64,000 nucleotides of DNA from Chelatococcus asaccharovorans (GTDB taxonomy: Bacteria > Pseudomonadota > Alphaproteobacteria > Rhizobiales > Beijerinckiaceae): assembly GCF_003201475.1 (NCBI RefSeq), contig NZ_QJJK01000005.1, positions 124,001 to 188,000 of the forward strand, read 5' to 3'. A program made the position numbers and the translations under genes. Every line of letters begins with the position of its first letter. Position 1 is the stretch's first letter. This document shows, one piece after another, positions 1 through 7,772 of this stretch. Under the pieces are notes generated by a model. That model ran no database searches. It saw nothing but the letters and a program-made list of their open reading frames with translations, and was not told where the DNA came from.

Positions 1-96
1 CGGTTTGTCGATGACGAGCATGAGCGCATCGCGGTAGAGAAGGCGGCGCATGATGTCCTGCGATGCATGCGTGCCGTCCGGCCTGTCTTCATTCAT
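1..96 (-). CDS. RluA-family RNA pseudouridine synthase, N-terminal fragment
   Basis: The minus strand opens at an ATG at 96 and stays open to the window edge, giving 32 residues. They contain the tract YRDALMLVIDKP, which is the typical entry of the RluA/RluD catalytic domain (strand followed by 'VIDKPAG'). RluA-type enzymes isomerise uridines in rRNA or tRNA. The catalytic Asp motif lies beyond the edge, so the subtype cannot be named. The gene is divergent from ftsY, with 154 bp between them. Family assignment rests on this short motif and is moderately sure. Confidence 0.65.
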   Translation of the reverse strand, partial: MNEDRPDGTHASQDIMRRLLYRDALMLVIDKP

Positions 97-163
97 AACG
101 TGGCTCCTGCTGTGGGCTAGCGTTTCAGGTGGCCCTCGGCAAGCGGTGTTTTTGCGGACGGGG

Positions 164-193
164 CATGGATCCCAGTGTCATGGATCCCAGTGT
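164..193. repeat. 15-bp perfect tandem duplication
   Basis: CATGGATCCCAGTGT occurs twice head to tail (164-178 and 179-193) between the pseudouridine synthase and ftsY. The unit resembles one arm of the REP-like family seen at 2163 and 24838, so this may be a duplicated remnant of that element. Confidence 0.8.
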
Positions 194-250
194 CCGGGGC
201 GGACGGCGGCGACATGTGCAGAATGGTGAGCAGTAGGGTAGAAGGCGACA

Positions 251-1495
251 ATGGCTGAGAACGAGAAGCGGACGATGCTGGAGCGGCTGTTCGGCCGCCG
301 CAAGGACCAGACCGGGCCGAATGTCGCCGATGTGCCGCCCGCACCGCAGGCGGACGATTCCCCCCTATCGCCGATCGTGCAGCCGCCGGCCGTGGCGGAC
401 ACCCCGCCTGCCGGCGCGGCCGAACCCCGCCCCGTCGCGGAGACGGACGACACGCCGCCGGCGCCCTTTCTACCCGACGCGCCACGCGAGACCGCGCCCG
501 AGGCTGCCGCGCCGGAATCCATGGAGCCAGAGCCTGAGCCCGCGCCGGCGGCCCCCGTCCCCGCTCCCGGGAAGCCCGCGAGCTGGTGGCAGCGGCTGAC
601 AGCCGGCCTGAAGCGGACATCCTCGTCGATCGGCACGGGGATCACCGATCTCTTCACCAAACGCAAATTCGACGCCGCCACCCTCGAGGAGCTGGAGGAC
701 ATCCTCATCCAGGCCGACCTTGGCGTCGCCATGGCGGCACGCGTGACGGAGGCCATCGGCAAGGGCCGGCATGATCGCGCGATCGACCCGGACGAGGTGA
801 AAGGCGTGCTTGCCCGCGAGATCGAAGCGGTGCTGGTGCCTGTCGCCAAGCCTCTCGTGGTCGCAGCGGACAAGAAGCCATTCGTGATCCTGATGGTCGG
901 CGTCAACGGCTCCGGCAAGACGACCACCATCGGCAAGCTTGCCGCCAAATACCGCGCCGAGGGCCGCTCCGTCATGCTCGCGGCCGGCGACACCTTCCGC
1001 GCGGCCGCCGTCGAGCAGCTCAAGGTCTGGGGCACCCGCACAGGCGCGACCGTGGTGGCGCGCGACCAGGGCGCGGATGCAGCAGGCCTTGCCTTCGACG
1101 CCCTGCAGTCGGCGCGCGACACGGGAACCGACGTGCTGATCGTCGACACCGCCGGGCGCTTGCAGAACAAGGCGGGCCTCATGGCCGAGCTCGAGAAGAT
1201 CGTCCGCGTGATGCGCAAGATGGACGCGGAGGCGCCCCATGCGGTCCTCCTGGTGCTGGATGCCACCACCGGCCAGAACGCGCTCAATCAGGCGGAGATC
1301 TTCGGCAAGACGGCCGGCGTCACCGGCCTCGTGATGACCAAGCTCGACGGCACGGCGCGCGGCGGCATCCTCGTGGCTCTCGCTGACAAGACCGGGCTGC
1401 CGGTGCATTTCATCGGCGTCGGCGAGGGCGTGGAGGATCTGGAACCCTTCACCGCGCGCGATTTCGCGCGGGCCATCGCCGGCCTTGACGCCTGA
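251..1495 (+). CDS. ftsY: Signal recognition particle receptor FtsY
   Basis: SRP-receptor GTPase that docks ribosome-SRP-nascent chain complexes at the inner membrane for co-translational insertion. The 414-residue protein has an acidic, Pro/Ala-rich N-terminal A-domain (about 1-110), a helical N domain, and an NG GTPase core: P-loop [10 protein letters not shown] at 217-226, DTFRAAA at 247-253, DTAGR at 299-303 and TKLDG at 363-367. Length and order match alphaproteobacterial FtsY. A GAAGG ribosome-binding site precedes the ATG. In related genomes ftsY sits just before yciB; here ynfA and an ECF41 module lie between them. Function is secure. Confidence 0.97.
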   Translation: MAENEKRTMLERLFGRRKDQTGPNVADVPPAPQADDSPLSPIVQPPAVADTPPAGAAEPRPVAETDDTPPAPFLPDAPRETAPEAAAPESMEPEPEPAPAAPVPAPGKPASWWQRLTAGLKRTSSSIGTGITDLFTKRKFDAATLEELEDILIQADLGVAMAARVTEAIGKGRHDRAIDPDEVKGVLAREIEAVLVPVAKPLVVAADKKPFVILMVGVNGSGKTTTIGKLAAKYRAEGRSVMLAAGDTFRAAAVEQLKVWGTRTGATVVARDQGADAAGLAFDALQSARDTGTDVLIVDTAGRLQNKAGLMAELEKIVRVMRKMDAEAPHAVLLVLDATTGQNALNQAEIFGKTAGVTGLVMTKLDGTARGGILVALADKTGLPVHFIGVGEGVEDLEPFTARDFARAIAGLDA

Positions 1496-1507
1496 GCGAC
1501 GGGCGGC

Positions 1508-1840
1508 TCACACGGCCCGGGGGCCAAGCAGGATGACCCCCGCCCCAAGGAGGCATATGGCGCCCCCGGCAATATCCCAGCGATCCGGAGCGATGCCTTC
1601 AGCACGCCAGAGCCAGATCAGCGACATCACGATATAGATGCCGCCGTAGGCCGCATAGGCGCGTCCGGCCGCGGCCGCGTCGACCAGCGTGAGGAAATAG
1701 GCGAAGGCGGCCAGCGACGCGACGCCGGGTATGAGCCAGAGCGCGCTGTAGCCAAGGCGCAGCCATGCCCAGAAGGCAAAGCAACCAGCAATCTCCGCCA
1801 GGGCGGCCAGGACATAGATGACGAGGGAGGGAAAAGGCAT
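1508..1840 (-). CDS. ynfA: YnfA-family (UPF0060) small membrane protein
   Basis: A 110-residue protein with four hydrophobic segments spread over its whole length, the UPF0060/YnfA size and topology. Family hallmarks are visible: a start with an [14 protein letters not shown] tract in helix 1, the AAYGGIYI tract near residue 65 and a C-terminal [17 protein letters not shown] helix. YnfA proteins resemble small multidrug-resistance/DMT subunits, but their substrate is unsettled. It converges with ftsY, with only 12 bp between the stops. The family call is firm; the biological role is not known. Confidence 0.9.
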   Translation of the reverse strand: MPFPSLVIYVLAALAEIAGCFAFWAWLRLGYSALWLIPGVASLAAFAYFLTLVDAAAAGRAYAAYGGIYIVMSLIWLWRAEGIAPDRWDIAGGAICLLGAGVILLGPRAV

Positions 1841-1930
1841 CGGCGAGATTGGTTAAGGATGAGGCAAAGGCTCCCGCCTTCGTGGCACCGGTTCCATGCC
1901 AATGTCAAAGGCCAGCGTCGATTTCCACGG

Positions 1931-1973
1931 CGGGTCATCCCGGGACGAGCATAAGCTCGGGCCCGGGATCCAG
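1931..1973. repeat. REP-like palindrome (family 2)
   Basis: An imperfect palindrome of the type GTCATCCCGGG ... CCCGGGATCCA with an inner AGCATAAGCT tract. Related sequences occur at 2163-2202, 24795-24940 and 25277-25329. Confidence 0.7.
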
Positions 1974-2001
1974 AACCGATACGGGCAGTGAGTGGCTGTT
2001 A

Positions 2002-2103
2002 GAGCAAATCCGGCTTAGATGGAATCGTCTGATACCATCCAAGCCGGTGAATTTGCTCGTTTATTTTGGAGTGCCGCCAAGTCCGCAACAGACGGACTTG
2101 CGC
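2002..2103 (+). repeat. Two-hairpin intergenic repeat, copy A
   Basis: First element: GAGCAAATCCGGCTTAGAT pairs with a later arm ending in GAATTTGCTC. After a T-rich linker comes a second hairpin, AAGTCCG (2079-2085), loop CAACAGA, CGGACTT (2093-2099). Near-identical in layout to copy D at 22630. Confidence 0.85.
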
Positions 2104-2162
2104 TAGCCTTTGCGCAATCTGCCTTCTTGGTGAAGATGCCTTTTTGCCGAATGGGCAGTGTT

Positions 2163-2202
2163 CATGGATCCCAGACAGCCGCTTTGCGGCTTCCGGGATG
2201 AC
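2163..2202. repeat. REP-like palindrome (family 2)
   Basis: Starts CATGGATCCCAGA and ends TTCCGGGATGACG, with an inner GCCGCTTTGCGGC hairpin. It is the common intergenic 'GGATCC...GGGATGAC' element of this window. Confidence 0.7.
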
Positions 2203-2252
2203 GCGGAGGCTCCCGCGCATCCCCCGCACGAAGCACCGCATGTCGCCTGATC

Positions 2253-3152
2253 TCAGGACGCAAGCGGCGGAAGGCCCTCGGCCACATGCCTGAGCTTGTC
2301 GGGATTGCGAACGGTGTAGATCGCCTTGATGCGGCCCGCATCGATCGCCAGCGCCGTCGTCTGCAGAAGGCCCCGGCCGTCGATGGTCACGAAGCCGGGC
2401 AGCCCATCGATGACACAGCGCCGCAGGACGATCGTCGGCCCGTAGCCCTTCTTGCGGCTCAAGCCCTGGAAGAAGCGCGACACCTTGGCCGGGCCGAAGA
2501 TGGGATTGAAGGTCGCGGCGACCTTGCCGCCACCGTCGCCATAAAGCACGACATCCTCGGCGAGGAGGGCCTGCAATCCCTGCATGTCGCCTTTGATGGA
2601 GGCGTTGAGGAAGGCCTCCGCGAGGTCCCGGCCCCGCTCGGGCGAAACCGGGAAGCGGGGGCGCGCCGCCTGCACATGCGCGCGGGCACGCCGCGCCAGC
2701 TGCCGGCAGGCTGCCGGGTCGCGCTTCAGCGACATGGCAATCTCGTCGAAGCCGACGCCGAAGACATCATGGAGCAGAAAGGCGGCCCGCTCGAGGGGTG
2801 ACAGGCGCTCGAGCGCCAGCATCAGCGTGACGGTTATATCGTCCCCGCCGTCCTCGGCGAGCGGATCGACGATCGGCTCGGGCAGCCACGGCCCCACATA
2901 GCTCTCCCGCTTGACACGCGCGGACTTGAGCTGGTCGAGGCAGAGATTGGTGACGATCCGCGAGAGGAAAGCGGCCGGCTCGCGGATCCCTGCGGGTTCG
3001 CGATGATGCCAGCGGATATACGCCTCCTGCACGATATCCTCGGCCTCCGTGAGGGATCCGAGCATGCGGTAGGCCAGGCGGATCAGGCGCGGGCGCGCCG
3101 CCGTGAAGGCGTCGGCGCGCGCAGCATCCTGATCAGGAGCGCTGTCACTCAC
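2253..3152 (-). CDS. ECF41-group RNA polymerase sigma factor with SnoaL-like C-terminal extension
   Basis: A sigma-70 family extracytoplasmic-function factor, 299 residues from a GTG start. Sigma2 lies at about 18-85 (LAYRMLGSLTEAEDIVQEAY) and sigma4 at about 112-165. All three ECF41 signatures are present: WLPEP in the linker (89-93), DGGGK (206-210) and NPDKL near the end (283-287). ECF41 factors have no anti-sigma partner; the SnoaL-like C-terminal domain controls activity in cis. The gene follows an AhpD-like gene by 7 bp in one operon, the conserved ECF41 arrangement. The GTG at 3152 was chosen because an upstream start would overlap that gene; the ribosome-binding site is weak. Confidence 0.93.
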   Translation of the reverse strand: MSDSAPDQDAARADAFTAARPRLIRLAYRMLGSLTEAEDIVQEAYIRWHHREPAGIREPAAFLSRIVTNLCLDQLKSARVKRESYVGPWLPEPIVDPLAEDGGDDITVTLMLALERLSPLERAAFLLHDVFGVGFDEIAMSLKRDPAACRQLARRARAHVQAARPRFPVSPERGRDLAEAFLNASIKGDMQGLQALLAEDVVLYGDGGGKVAATFNPIFGPAKVSRFFQGLSRKKGYGPTIVLRRCVIDGLPGFVTIDGRGLLQTTALAIDAGRIKAIYTVRNPDKLRHVAEGLPPLAS

Positions 3153-3159
3153 GGTGCGG

Positions 3160-3621
3160 TCACTCGGCGTCTTGCCGTTTCGGCATGGGATGGATGGCCC
3201 GGAAACCGATGGCAAAGCGGTTCCACGCATTGATCGTCGCGATCATCAGCGTCAGCTTGACCTGCTCCTCCTCCGAGAATTCCCGCTTCATGGCCTCGTA
3301 GTCCTCATCCGGCGCATGGGTCTTCGACACCAGGGTCAAGGCCTCGGTCCAGGCGAGCGCGGCACGCTCCCGGTCTGTATAAAGCGGCGACTCCCGCCAG
3401 GCGTCCAGCAGATAGAGCCGCTCCTCCGTCTCACCGGCGGCGCGCGCATCGCGGGTGTGCATGTGAATGCAGAAGGCGCAGCCGTTGATCTGCGACGCGC
3501 GCGTCTTCACGAGTTCGAGCAGGCTATGCTCAAGCCCGCTGCCAAACGCGCGCTTCTCCAGATCGAGCATCGCGCTCATCGTCTCAGGCGCGGCGGTATA
3601 GGGGTTCAATCTCGGCTTCAT
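3160..3621 (-). CDS. AhpD-like carboxymuconolactone decarboxylase family protein
   Basis: A 153-residue AhpD/CMD-fold protein with the redox motif CX2CX3H (C48, C51, H55), typical of alkylhydroperoxidase-like enzymes that use a Cys pair to reduce peroxides. It is first in a two-gene operon with the ECF41 sigma factor. Such carboxymuconolactone decarboxylase, oxidoreductase or epimerase genes are the usual direct targets of ECF41 factors. ATG 3621 has GGAG ten bases upstream; an in-frame ATG at 3633 would add MERD. The true substrate is unknown. Confidence 0.9.
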   Translation of the reverse strand: MKPRLNPYTAAPETMSAMLDLEKRAFGSGLEHSLLELVKTRASQINGCAFCIHMHTRDARAAGETEERLYLLDAWRESPLYTDRERAALAWTEALTLVSKTHAPDEDYEAMKREFSEEEQVKLTLMIATINAWNRFAIGFRAIHPMPKRQDAE

Positions 3622-3630
3622 GTCTCGCTC

Positions 3631-3668
3631 CATGTCCTTTTGCCATGTCCTTTGCCGTGTCCTTTTGC
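3631..3668 (-). repeat. Three tandem 12-13 bp units in the 5' leader
   Basis: On the minus strand the unit GCAAAAGGACATG recurs three times (third copy reads ACACG) just before the AhpD-like start codon. Each unit carries an AAAGG purine run and a near or real ATG, so the leader holds several imitation ribosome-binding sites. Confidence 0.75.
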
Positions 3669-3701
3669 CGTCTCCGGCCTTTGGAAACACTGCAATGCTG
3701 A

Positions 3702-3728
3702 GACGAGCGGGCGCTGTGGAATGTGACA
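3702..3728 (-). promoter_or_regulatory. ECF41-dependent promoter
   Basis: The minus strand reads TGTCACA (3728-3722), exactly 16 bases, then CGTC (3705-3702). This matches the published ECF41 promoter (TGTCACA in the -35 region, CGTC in the -10 region). It lies 80 bp upstream of the AhpD-like gene, so the sigma factor in this operon should drive its own transcription. Confidence 0.85.
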
Positions 3729-3800
3729 TGAACCGCCGAAAAATCTGAGCCGAGGATCCCGGGGTCGCGATGGATGGCGCAAGCCAGAGCACATTTGACG

Positions 3801-3833
3801 CGGAGCAAATCCGCAACAGACGGATTTGCTCCG
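3801..3833 (+). repeat. Two-hairpin repeat, copy B (second hairpin only)
   Basis: A perfect 13-bp inverted repeat, CGGAGCAAATCCG and its complement, around the loop CAACAGA. It is the second half of the repeat, located between the ECF41 promoter and yciB. The loop is identical to that of copy A. Confidence 0.85.
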
Positions 3834-3875
3834 CCGGAGTTGACGGCTTGTGGCGGAACAGGCAGACATCATCCC

Positions 3876-4457
3876 ATGACCGATCCCAAGCGAAAGCCGC
3901 TCAACCCTTTGCTCAAGCTGGCCCTTGAGCTCGGCCCCCTCGTCGTGTTCTTTTTTGCCAACCAGCGTGCCGGCCTGTTCACGGCCACGGCCATCTTCAT
4001 GGTCGCGACGGCGGTTGCACTCGCGGTTCACTACGCGCTGGTGCGGCACCTGCCCATCATGCCCATCGTCTCGGGAATCGTGGTGCTGGTCTTCGGCGGC
4101 CTCACGCTCGCGCTGCAGGACGAGTTGTTCATCAAGCTGAAGCCGACCATCGTGAACTGCCTGTTCGGCGGCGTGCTCATCGGCGGCCTTGCCTTCAACA
4201 AGCCGCTCCTACCCGTCGTCTTCGACAGCGTGTTCAACCTGGACGAGGACGGCTGGCGAAAGCTCACCTGGCGCTGGGGGCTTTTCTTTTTCTTTCTGGC
4301 AGGTCTGAACGAGGTGGTCTGGCGCACCCAGTCCACCGACTTCTGGGTGAACTTCAAGGTCTTCGCGACGATGCCGATCACCATCGTCTTCGCCCTGGCG
4401 CAGACCCCGCTCATCATGCGCCATTCTCTGCCCGAAAAGGATCAAACGAAGGCTTGA
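3876..4457 (+). CDS. yciB: Septation/inner-membrane protein YciB (IspZ)
   Basis: A polytopic inner membrane protein of 193 residues, the normal YciB/IspZ length. Recognisable family features are [14 protein letters not shown] near residue 15-28, the loop [16 protein letters not shown] around 90-105, and [29 protein letters not shown] at 118-146 (only the start and end residues are diagnostic). YciB proteins influence cell envelope and septum formation. The ATG at 3876 gives the canonical [15 protein letters not shown] start; the longer open frame upstream is repeat copy B. Confidence 0.95.
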   Translation: MTDPKRKPLNPLLKLALELGPLVVFFFANQRAGLFTATAIFMVATAVALAVHYALVRHLPIMPIVSGIVVLVFGGLTLALQDELFIKLKPTIVNCLFGGVLIGGLAFNKPLLPVVFDSVFNLDEDGWRKLTWRWGLFFFFLAGLNEVVWRTQSTDFWVNFKVFATMPITIVFALAQTPLIMRHSLPEKDQTKA

Positions 4458-4466
4458 CGGCGGCTG

Positions 4467-4562
4467 GAGCAAATCCGACTTAGGGAAAGCGTTGATACCA
4501 TCCCGGTCGGATTGGCTCGCCATTGTCGAGCCGAGCAAGTCCGCAAGAGATGGAGTTGCTCT
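4467..4562 (+). repeat. Two-hairpin repeat, copy C
   Basis: A diverged full-length copy: GAGCAAATCCGAC...GTCGGATTGGCTC forms the first hairpin, followed by GAGCAAGTCCGCAAGAGA with a degraded return arm. It sits at the convergent ends of yciB and the cyclase gene. Confidence 0.75.
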
Positions 4563-4573
4563 GGCGCTCGCCG

Positions 4574-5926
4574 TCAGGACGCGTGGATGGCAGGTTCGGC
4601 TTTGGGTGTCTCCCAGCCCGCAAGATCGGCAGGCGTGAACAGCTCGACGGATCCCGCCCGGCCACGCAGGCACTGCTCGCCGATATGGCGCCACGCGCGC
4701 CGATCGGCATGGGCGGCGTCGAGCGTTTCCCCCGAGACGAGGAAGGCAACCCGATGCAGCTTTGTTGCCTGCTCCAGGCGGCAGGCGACGTTCACGGCAT
4801 CGCCCAGCACCGTGAAATCAAGGCGCATATCGTTGCCGATGGCGCCGATGAAGGCCTCGCCGCTATGTACGCCGATGCCGATCAGGATCGGCTCAAAACC
4901 ATGCCGGCCCCGCTCCAGGTTCCATTGATCCATGCGCTCGAGGATTGCACGCCCGCAGGCCAGCGCCCGTGCCGCGTCATCCTCACCGGGCTCAGGCATG
5001 CCGAAGACGAGGAAGGCCCCATCACCGATGAACTTGTCGATGACACCGCCGTGCTCGGCGGCGGCGGCCATCACATGCTCGCGGAAGGTGCCGATGAGTT
5101 CCACGACGGCTGACGGCGACAGGCTCTCCTCCATGGCGGTCGAGCCCCTGATGTCCACGAACATGAGGGTCACCATGCTGCGGCGGCCGGCCTTGAGCTC
5201 GCTGATGCGCCCTTCCGCGAGCACCGGTGCGACTTCCGCCGGCAGGTAGCGGCCAAGATTGAGCCGGATGGTCGTCTCCTCCACCGCACGCACCAGCAGC
5301 TTGCGGCCACGCGCCGCCGCCAGGATGAGGATGCCGCCGGTGATCAGGAGAATGACCACACGCGCGAAATTGGGCTGCCAGCCGAACTGGTCTTCAACCA
5401 TGAGCTCGGGCGAATGCGGAAGCGGCACGAATGCCGGCTTCGCATAGACGCCAACGACGACCAGCGACAGCACAAGCAGGACCGTGGTGTAGATCTGGAC
5501 GCTCGGCCTGAGGCGCAGCACATTGCTCGCAAGAACGAGCGGCAGAGCCGCGACGATCGGGAACGACAGGATATACTGGCCCGTCAGGCCGGTTACCCAG
5601 ACGTTGAGCCACATGTTGATGGCAACGATCAACATGTCGATCGTTGCCGTGACGAAGCTCATCCACCACCGCCAGAGGCGGATCCGCACCAGCCCGTAAC
5701 TCACGAGGCCGGAAAGGAACAATGTGAACACGGTCATCTGGGCGTAGAGGATCTGATGCTCGCCGATCGGCGAGAAGTCGCTCTTGCGGTCCACGAAGGC
5801 GATCGCTGCCAGAAGGACGAGGCCCGTGACCATGCGGACGACGCTAGCCGTCCGCTCGGCGCTGAGCTCGGCGCTGAGCAGCAGGACGTCACTTTCCTTG
5901 GGAAGCTTGAAGGGGCGGGCGATCAT
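4574..5926 (-). CDS. Membrane-anchored class III adenylate/guanylate cyclase
   Basis: A 450-residue protein with about five to six membrane segments in residues 30-205 and a C-terminal class III cyclase domain (about 248-440). Metal-binding Asp residues are seen in FVDIRGST (D258) and KFIGDGAF (D302), and the transition-state pair in LGDAVNVACRLE (N379, R383). Substrate residues (K298 of KFIGDG, D370 of LDFTVLGD) fit ATP, so cAMP is the likely product. A tandem 12-bp duplication encodes LSAELSAE at residues 18-25. An upstream GTG at 5974 is also possible. The signal sensed is unknown. Confidence 0.88.
   Translation of the reverse strand: MIARPFKLPKESDVLLLSAELSAERTASVVRMVTGLVLLAAIAFVDRKSDFSPIGEHQILYAQMTVFTLFLSGLVSYGLVRIRLWRWWMSFVTATIDMLIVAINMWLNVWVTGLTGQYILSFPIVAALPLVLASNVLRLRPSVQIYTTVLLVLSLVVVGVYAKPAFVPLPHSPELMVEDQFGWQPNFARVVILLITGGILILAAARGRKLLVRAVEETTIRLNLGRYLPAEVAPVLAEGRISELKAGRRSMVTLMFVDIRGSTAMEESLSPSAVVELIGTFREHVMAAAAEHGGVIDKFIGDGAFLVFGMPEPGEDDAARALACGRAILERMDQWNLERGRHGFEPILIGIGVHSGEAFIGAIGNDMRLDFTVLGDAVNVACRLEQATKLHRVAFLVSGETLDAAHADRRAWRHIGEQCLRGRAGSVELFTPADLAGWETPKAEPAIHAS
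5856..5879. repeat. 12-bp tandem duplication inside the cyclase gene
   Basis: CTCGGCGCTGAG is present twice in a row and encodes the repeated tetrapeptide LSAE near the protein's N-terminus. Confidence 0.8.
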
Positions 5927-5993
5927 GGATGGCCGTGGTCTTGGTATGCATGACCAATCGCGATGAATGGCCACACGGATGGGGAGCGAATCG

Positions 5994-6698
5994 TCAGGGC
6001 TGAGCCGCCTTGTCGATCGCTGCCTTGATACTCGTTTGCAGCGCCTCGGGGGTTAACGGCCCGATATGCTTGTGTCGAATGCGTCCGTCGCGGCTGACGA
6101 TGAAGGTCTCAGGTACGCCGTACACGCCCCAGTCTATGGACGCCCGACCGGCCGCATCGACGCCGACCGCCGCAAAGGGATTGCCGAGCGCCCCGAGAAA
6201 GCGCCGCGCGTTCTCGGGATTGTCCTTGTAGTTGATCCCGACGAGCTTGACACGCGGATCCTGCGCCAGACTTGCCAGCAGCGGATGTTCCTGGCGACAG
6301 GGCACACACCAGGACGCCCATATATTCACGACCGTGACCGCGTTCGGGCCGGGCGGCAGCACGCTTTCGTGCGTCAGCCCCGGCACGGGCTGGCCGTCAC
6401 GCAAGAGGCCCTCGAGCGGCGGCAGGGAGAACTGCGGCACCGGCCGCCCGATGAGGGCCGAAGGGATCTGTGCCGGATCGCCGGCGAACAGTCGCACGAC
6501 GAACAACGCAGCCAGCGCGAGAAACAGCACGAGCGGCACCGCGAGCAGGATGCGGCGCCGTCGCAAGGAGGCGGCGTCAGCGGCGATCGCTCCGTCCGTC
6601 GTCGTGGGATCGCGCAGTACCACCCTCTTCGCCCTCGCCTCTGCCCGCGTATCCGGCACCCTGTGCCGATGATTCGCTTCCGACTGTGTCACGCCCAT
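5994..6698 (-). CDS. ccmG: Thiol:disulfide interchange protein CcmG/DsbE
   Basis: Membrane-tethered periplasmic thioredoxin-like protein that reduces the apocytochrome c heme-binding cysteines. One transmembrane helix is at about 50-70 and the redox motif WCVPC has its cysteines at 131 and 134; the family GVYGVPETFIV tract carries the cis-Pro. It is last of the minus-strand order ccmA-ccmB-ccmC-ccmD-ccmG. The ATG at 6698 gives a basic tail of about 48 residues before the helix and a 122-bp overlap with ccmD. A GTG at 6623 with GAGG nine bases upstream would give a more usual 209-residue protein. Confidence 0.93.
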   Translation of the reverse strand: MGVTQSEANHRHRVPDTRAEARAKRVVLRDPTTTDGAIAADAASLRRRRILLAVPLVLFLALAALFVVRLFAGDPAQIPSALIGRPVPQFSLPPLEGLLRDGQPVPGLTHESVLPPGPNAVTVVNIWASWCVPCRQEHPLLASLAQDPRVKLVGINYKDNPENARRFLGALGNPFAAVGVDAAGRASIDWGVYGVPETFIVSRDGRIRHKHIGPLTPEALQTSIKAAIDKAAQP

Positions 6699-6909
6699 CG
6701 CTGATGGTCCGCACGGCACTTGCACCCTCAGGATGGCCGGACGATGGCACGCGGTGGCGGGCCACCCCACGCGCAGCCAATATATCCAGGGCCCTGTTCC
6801 GCATGCGGCTGTCGATGACGGCACGCAGAACGAGGCCGGCAATGACGATCGCCGCCGCCATATAGGCGGCCAGCACGAAGCCGATATGCGGACTATCGAG
6901 CGCGATCAT
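6577..6909 (-). CDS. ccmD: Heme exporter protein CcmD
   Basis: Small membrane protein that releases holo-CcmE from the CcmABC complex. The family part is residues 1-40: IALDSPHIGFVLAAYMAAAIVIAGLVLRAVIDSR has the one helix and the HxxFVxxAY signature. It then runs about 60 charged residues further than usual CcmD (normally 50-60 residues), and that tail overlaps the start of ccmG in another frame. ATG 6909 has an AGGGGGG site; a GTG at 6921 would overlap the ccmC stop by 4 bp. The tail is probably a by-product of the shared DNA. Confidence 0.85.
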   Translation of the reverse strand: MIALDSPHIGFVLAAYMAAAIVIAGLVLRAVIDSRMRNRALDILAARGVARHRVPSSGHPEGASAVRTISDGRDTVGSESSAQGAGYAGRGEGEEGGTARSHDDGRSDRR

Positions 6910-6917
6910 CGCCCCCC

Positions 6918-7712
6918 TCACGCCGACCCGGCGCCGGCCGAACCGGCGCTGAGTGGAAGCGGGCGCTGACGCTCGGCGGCTCTGTCAGCCGCCTTCAAGG
7001 TCAGGCTGCGGGCGCGCCGCGCGAGGATTTCACTGCGCATGCCGGACATATGCAGGGTCAGGGCAAGCAGCGTGAGGCCGATCGCCATCGTGAACAACGG
7101 CCAGAGCATGCTGGCATCGATGGTGGCGCCGTCCATGCGGATCACCGATGCCGGCTGGTGCAATGTGTTCCACCAGTCCACGGAGAATTTCACGATGGGG
7201 ATGTTGACGAAGCCGACCAGGGTGAGGATGGCGACGGCGCGCGCCGCCTGTCCCGGGTCCTCGATGGCGCGCCAGAGCGCCAGGATGCCGAGATAGATGA
7301 GAAAGAGGACAAGCACCGAGGTAAGCCGCGCGTCCCACACCCACCACGTGCCCCACATGGGCTTGCCCCAGAGGGAGCCGGTGACGAGGCAGAGCAGCGT
7401 GAACGCCGCACCGATCGGCGCCGCGGCCTTCTGCGAGACATCGGCGAGCGGATGCCGCCAGACCAGCGTGCCGAGCGCCGACAGGCTCATGATGGCGTAG
7501 AGCGCAAGTGCAAGCCAGGCCGCCGGCACATGGATATACATGATCCGGACCGTCTCGCCCTGCTGATAATCGGCGGGCGAGGAAAACAGCGCGAGATAGA
7601 GCCCGGCCGCAGTCACCACGGCGCTCAACGCCGCCATCCATGGCAGGATGCGGGCCGAGAGGGCCATGAAACGCGTGGGATTGGCGAGCCCCCACAGAAA
7701 GCTGGTCGGCAT
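6918..7712 (-). CDS. ccmC: Heme exporter protein CcmC
   Basis: Polytopic membrane protein that presents heme to CcmE. The 264-residue protein has six hydrophobic helices, the periplasmic tryptophan-rich heme-handling motif WGTWWVWD (120-127) and flanking His residues (H61 in YIHVPAAW, H185 in NTLHQPAS), as in CcmC. The ATG at 7712 is supported by GGAG eleven bases upstream. It lies between ccmB and ccmD. Confidence 0.96.
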   Translation of the reverse strand: MPTSFLWGLANPTRFMALSARILPWMAALSAVVTAAGLYLALFSSPADYQQGETVRIMYIHVPAAWLALALYAIMSLSALGTLVWRHPLADVSQKAAAPIGAAFTLLCLVTGSLWGKPMWGTWWVWDARLTSVLVLFLIYLGILALWRAIEDPGQAARAVAILTLVGFVNIPIVKFSVDWWNTLHQPASVIRMDGATIDASMLWPLFTMAIGLTLLALTLHMSGMRSEILARRARSLTLKAADRAAERQRPLPLSAGSAGAGSA

Positions 7713-7772
7713 GGTGCTGCTCCGCATCACCGTGGTGTAGCGGCCGACAGTCTCGCCCGCAACGGTCTCATT

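Larger units (their letters stand above)
1841..2252. other. Intergenic region built of repeats
   Basis: No credible gene is present between ynfA and the ECF41 sigma factor. The stretch holds two copies of a REP-like palindrome (1931-1973 and 2163-2202) around one copy of the two-hairpin repeat (2002-2103). The open frames here lack start signals and family similarity. Confidence 0.7.
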
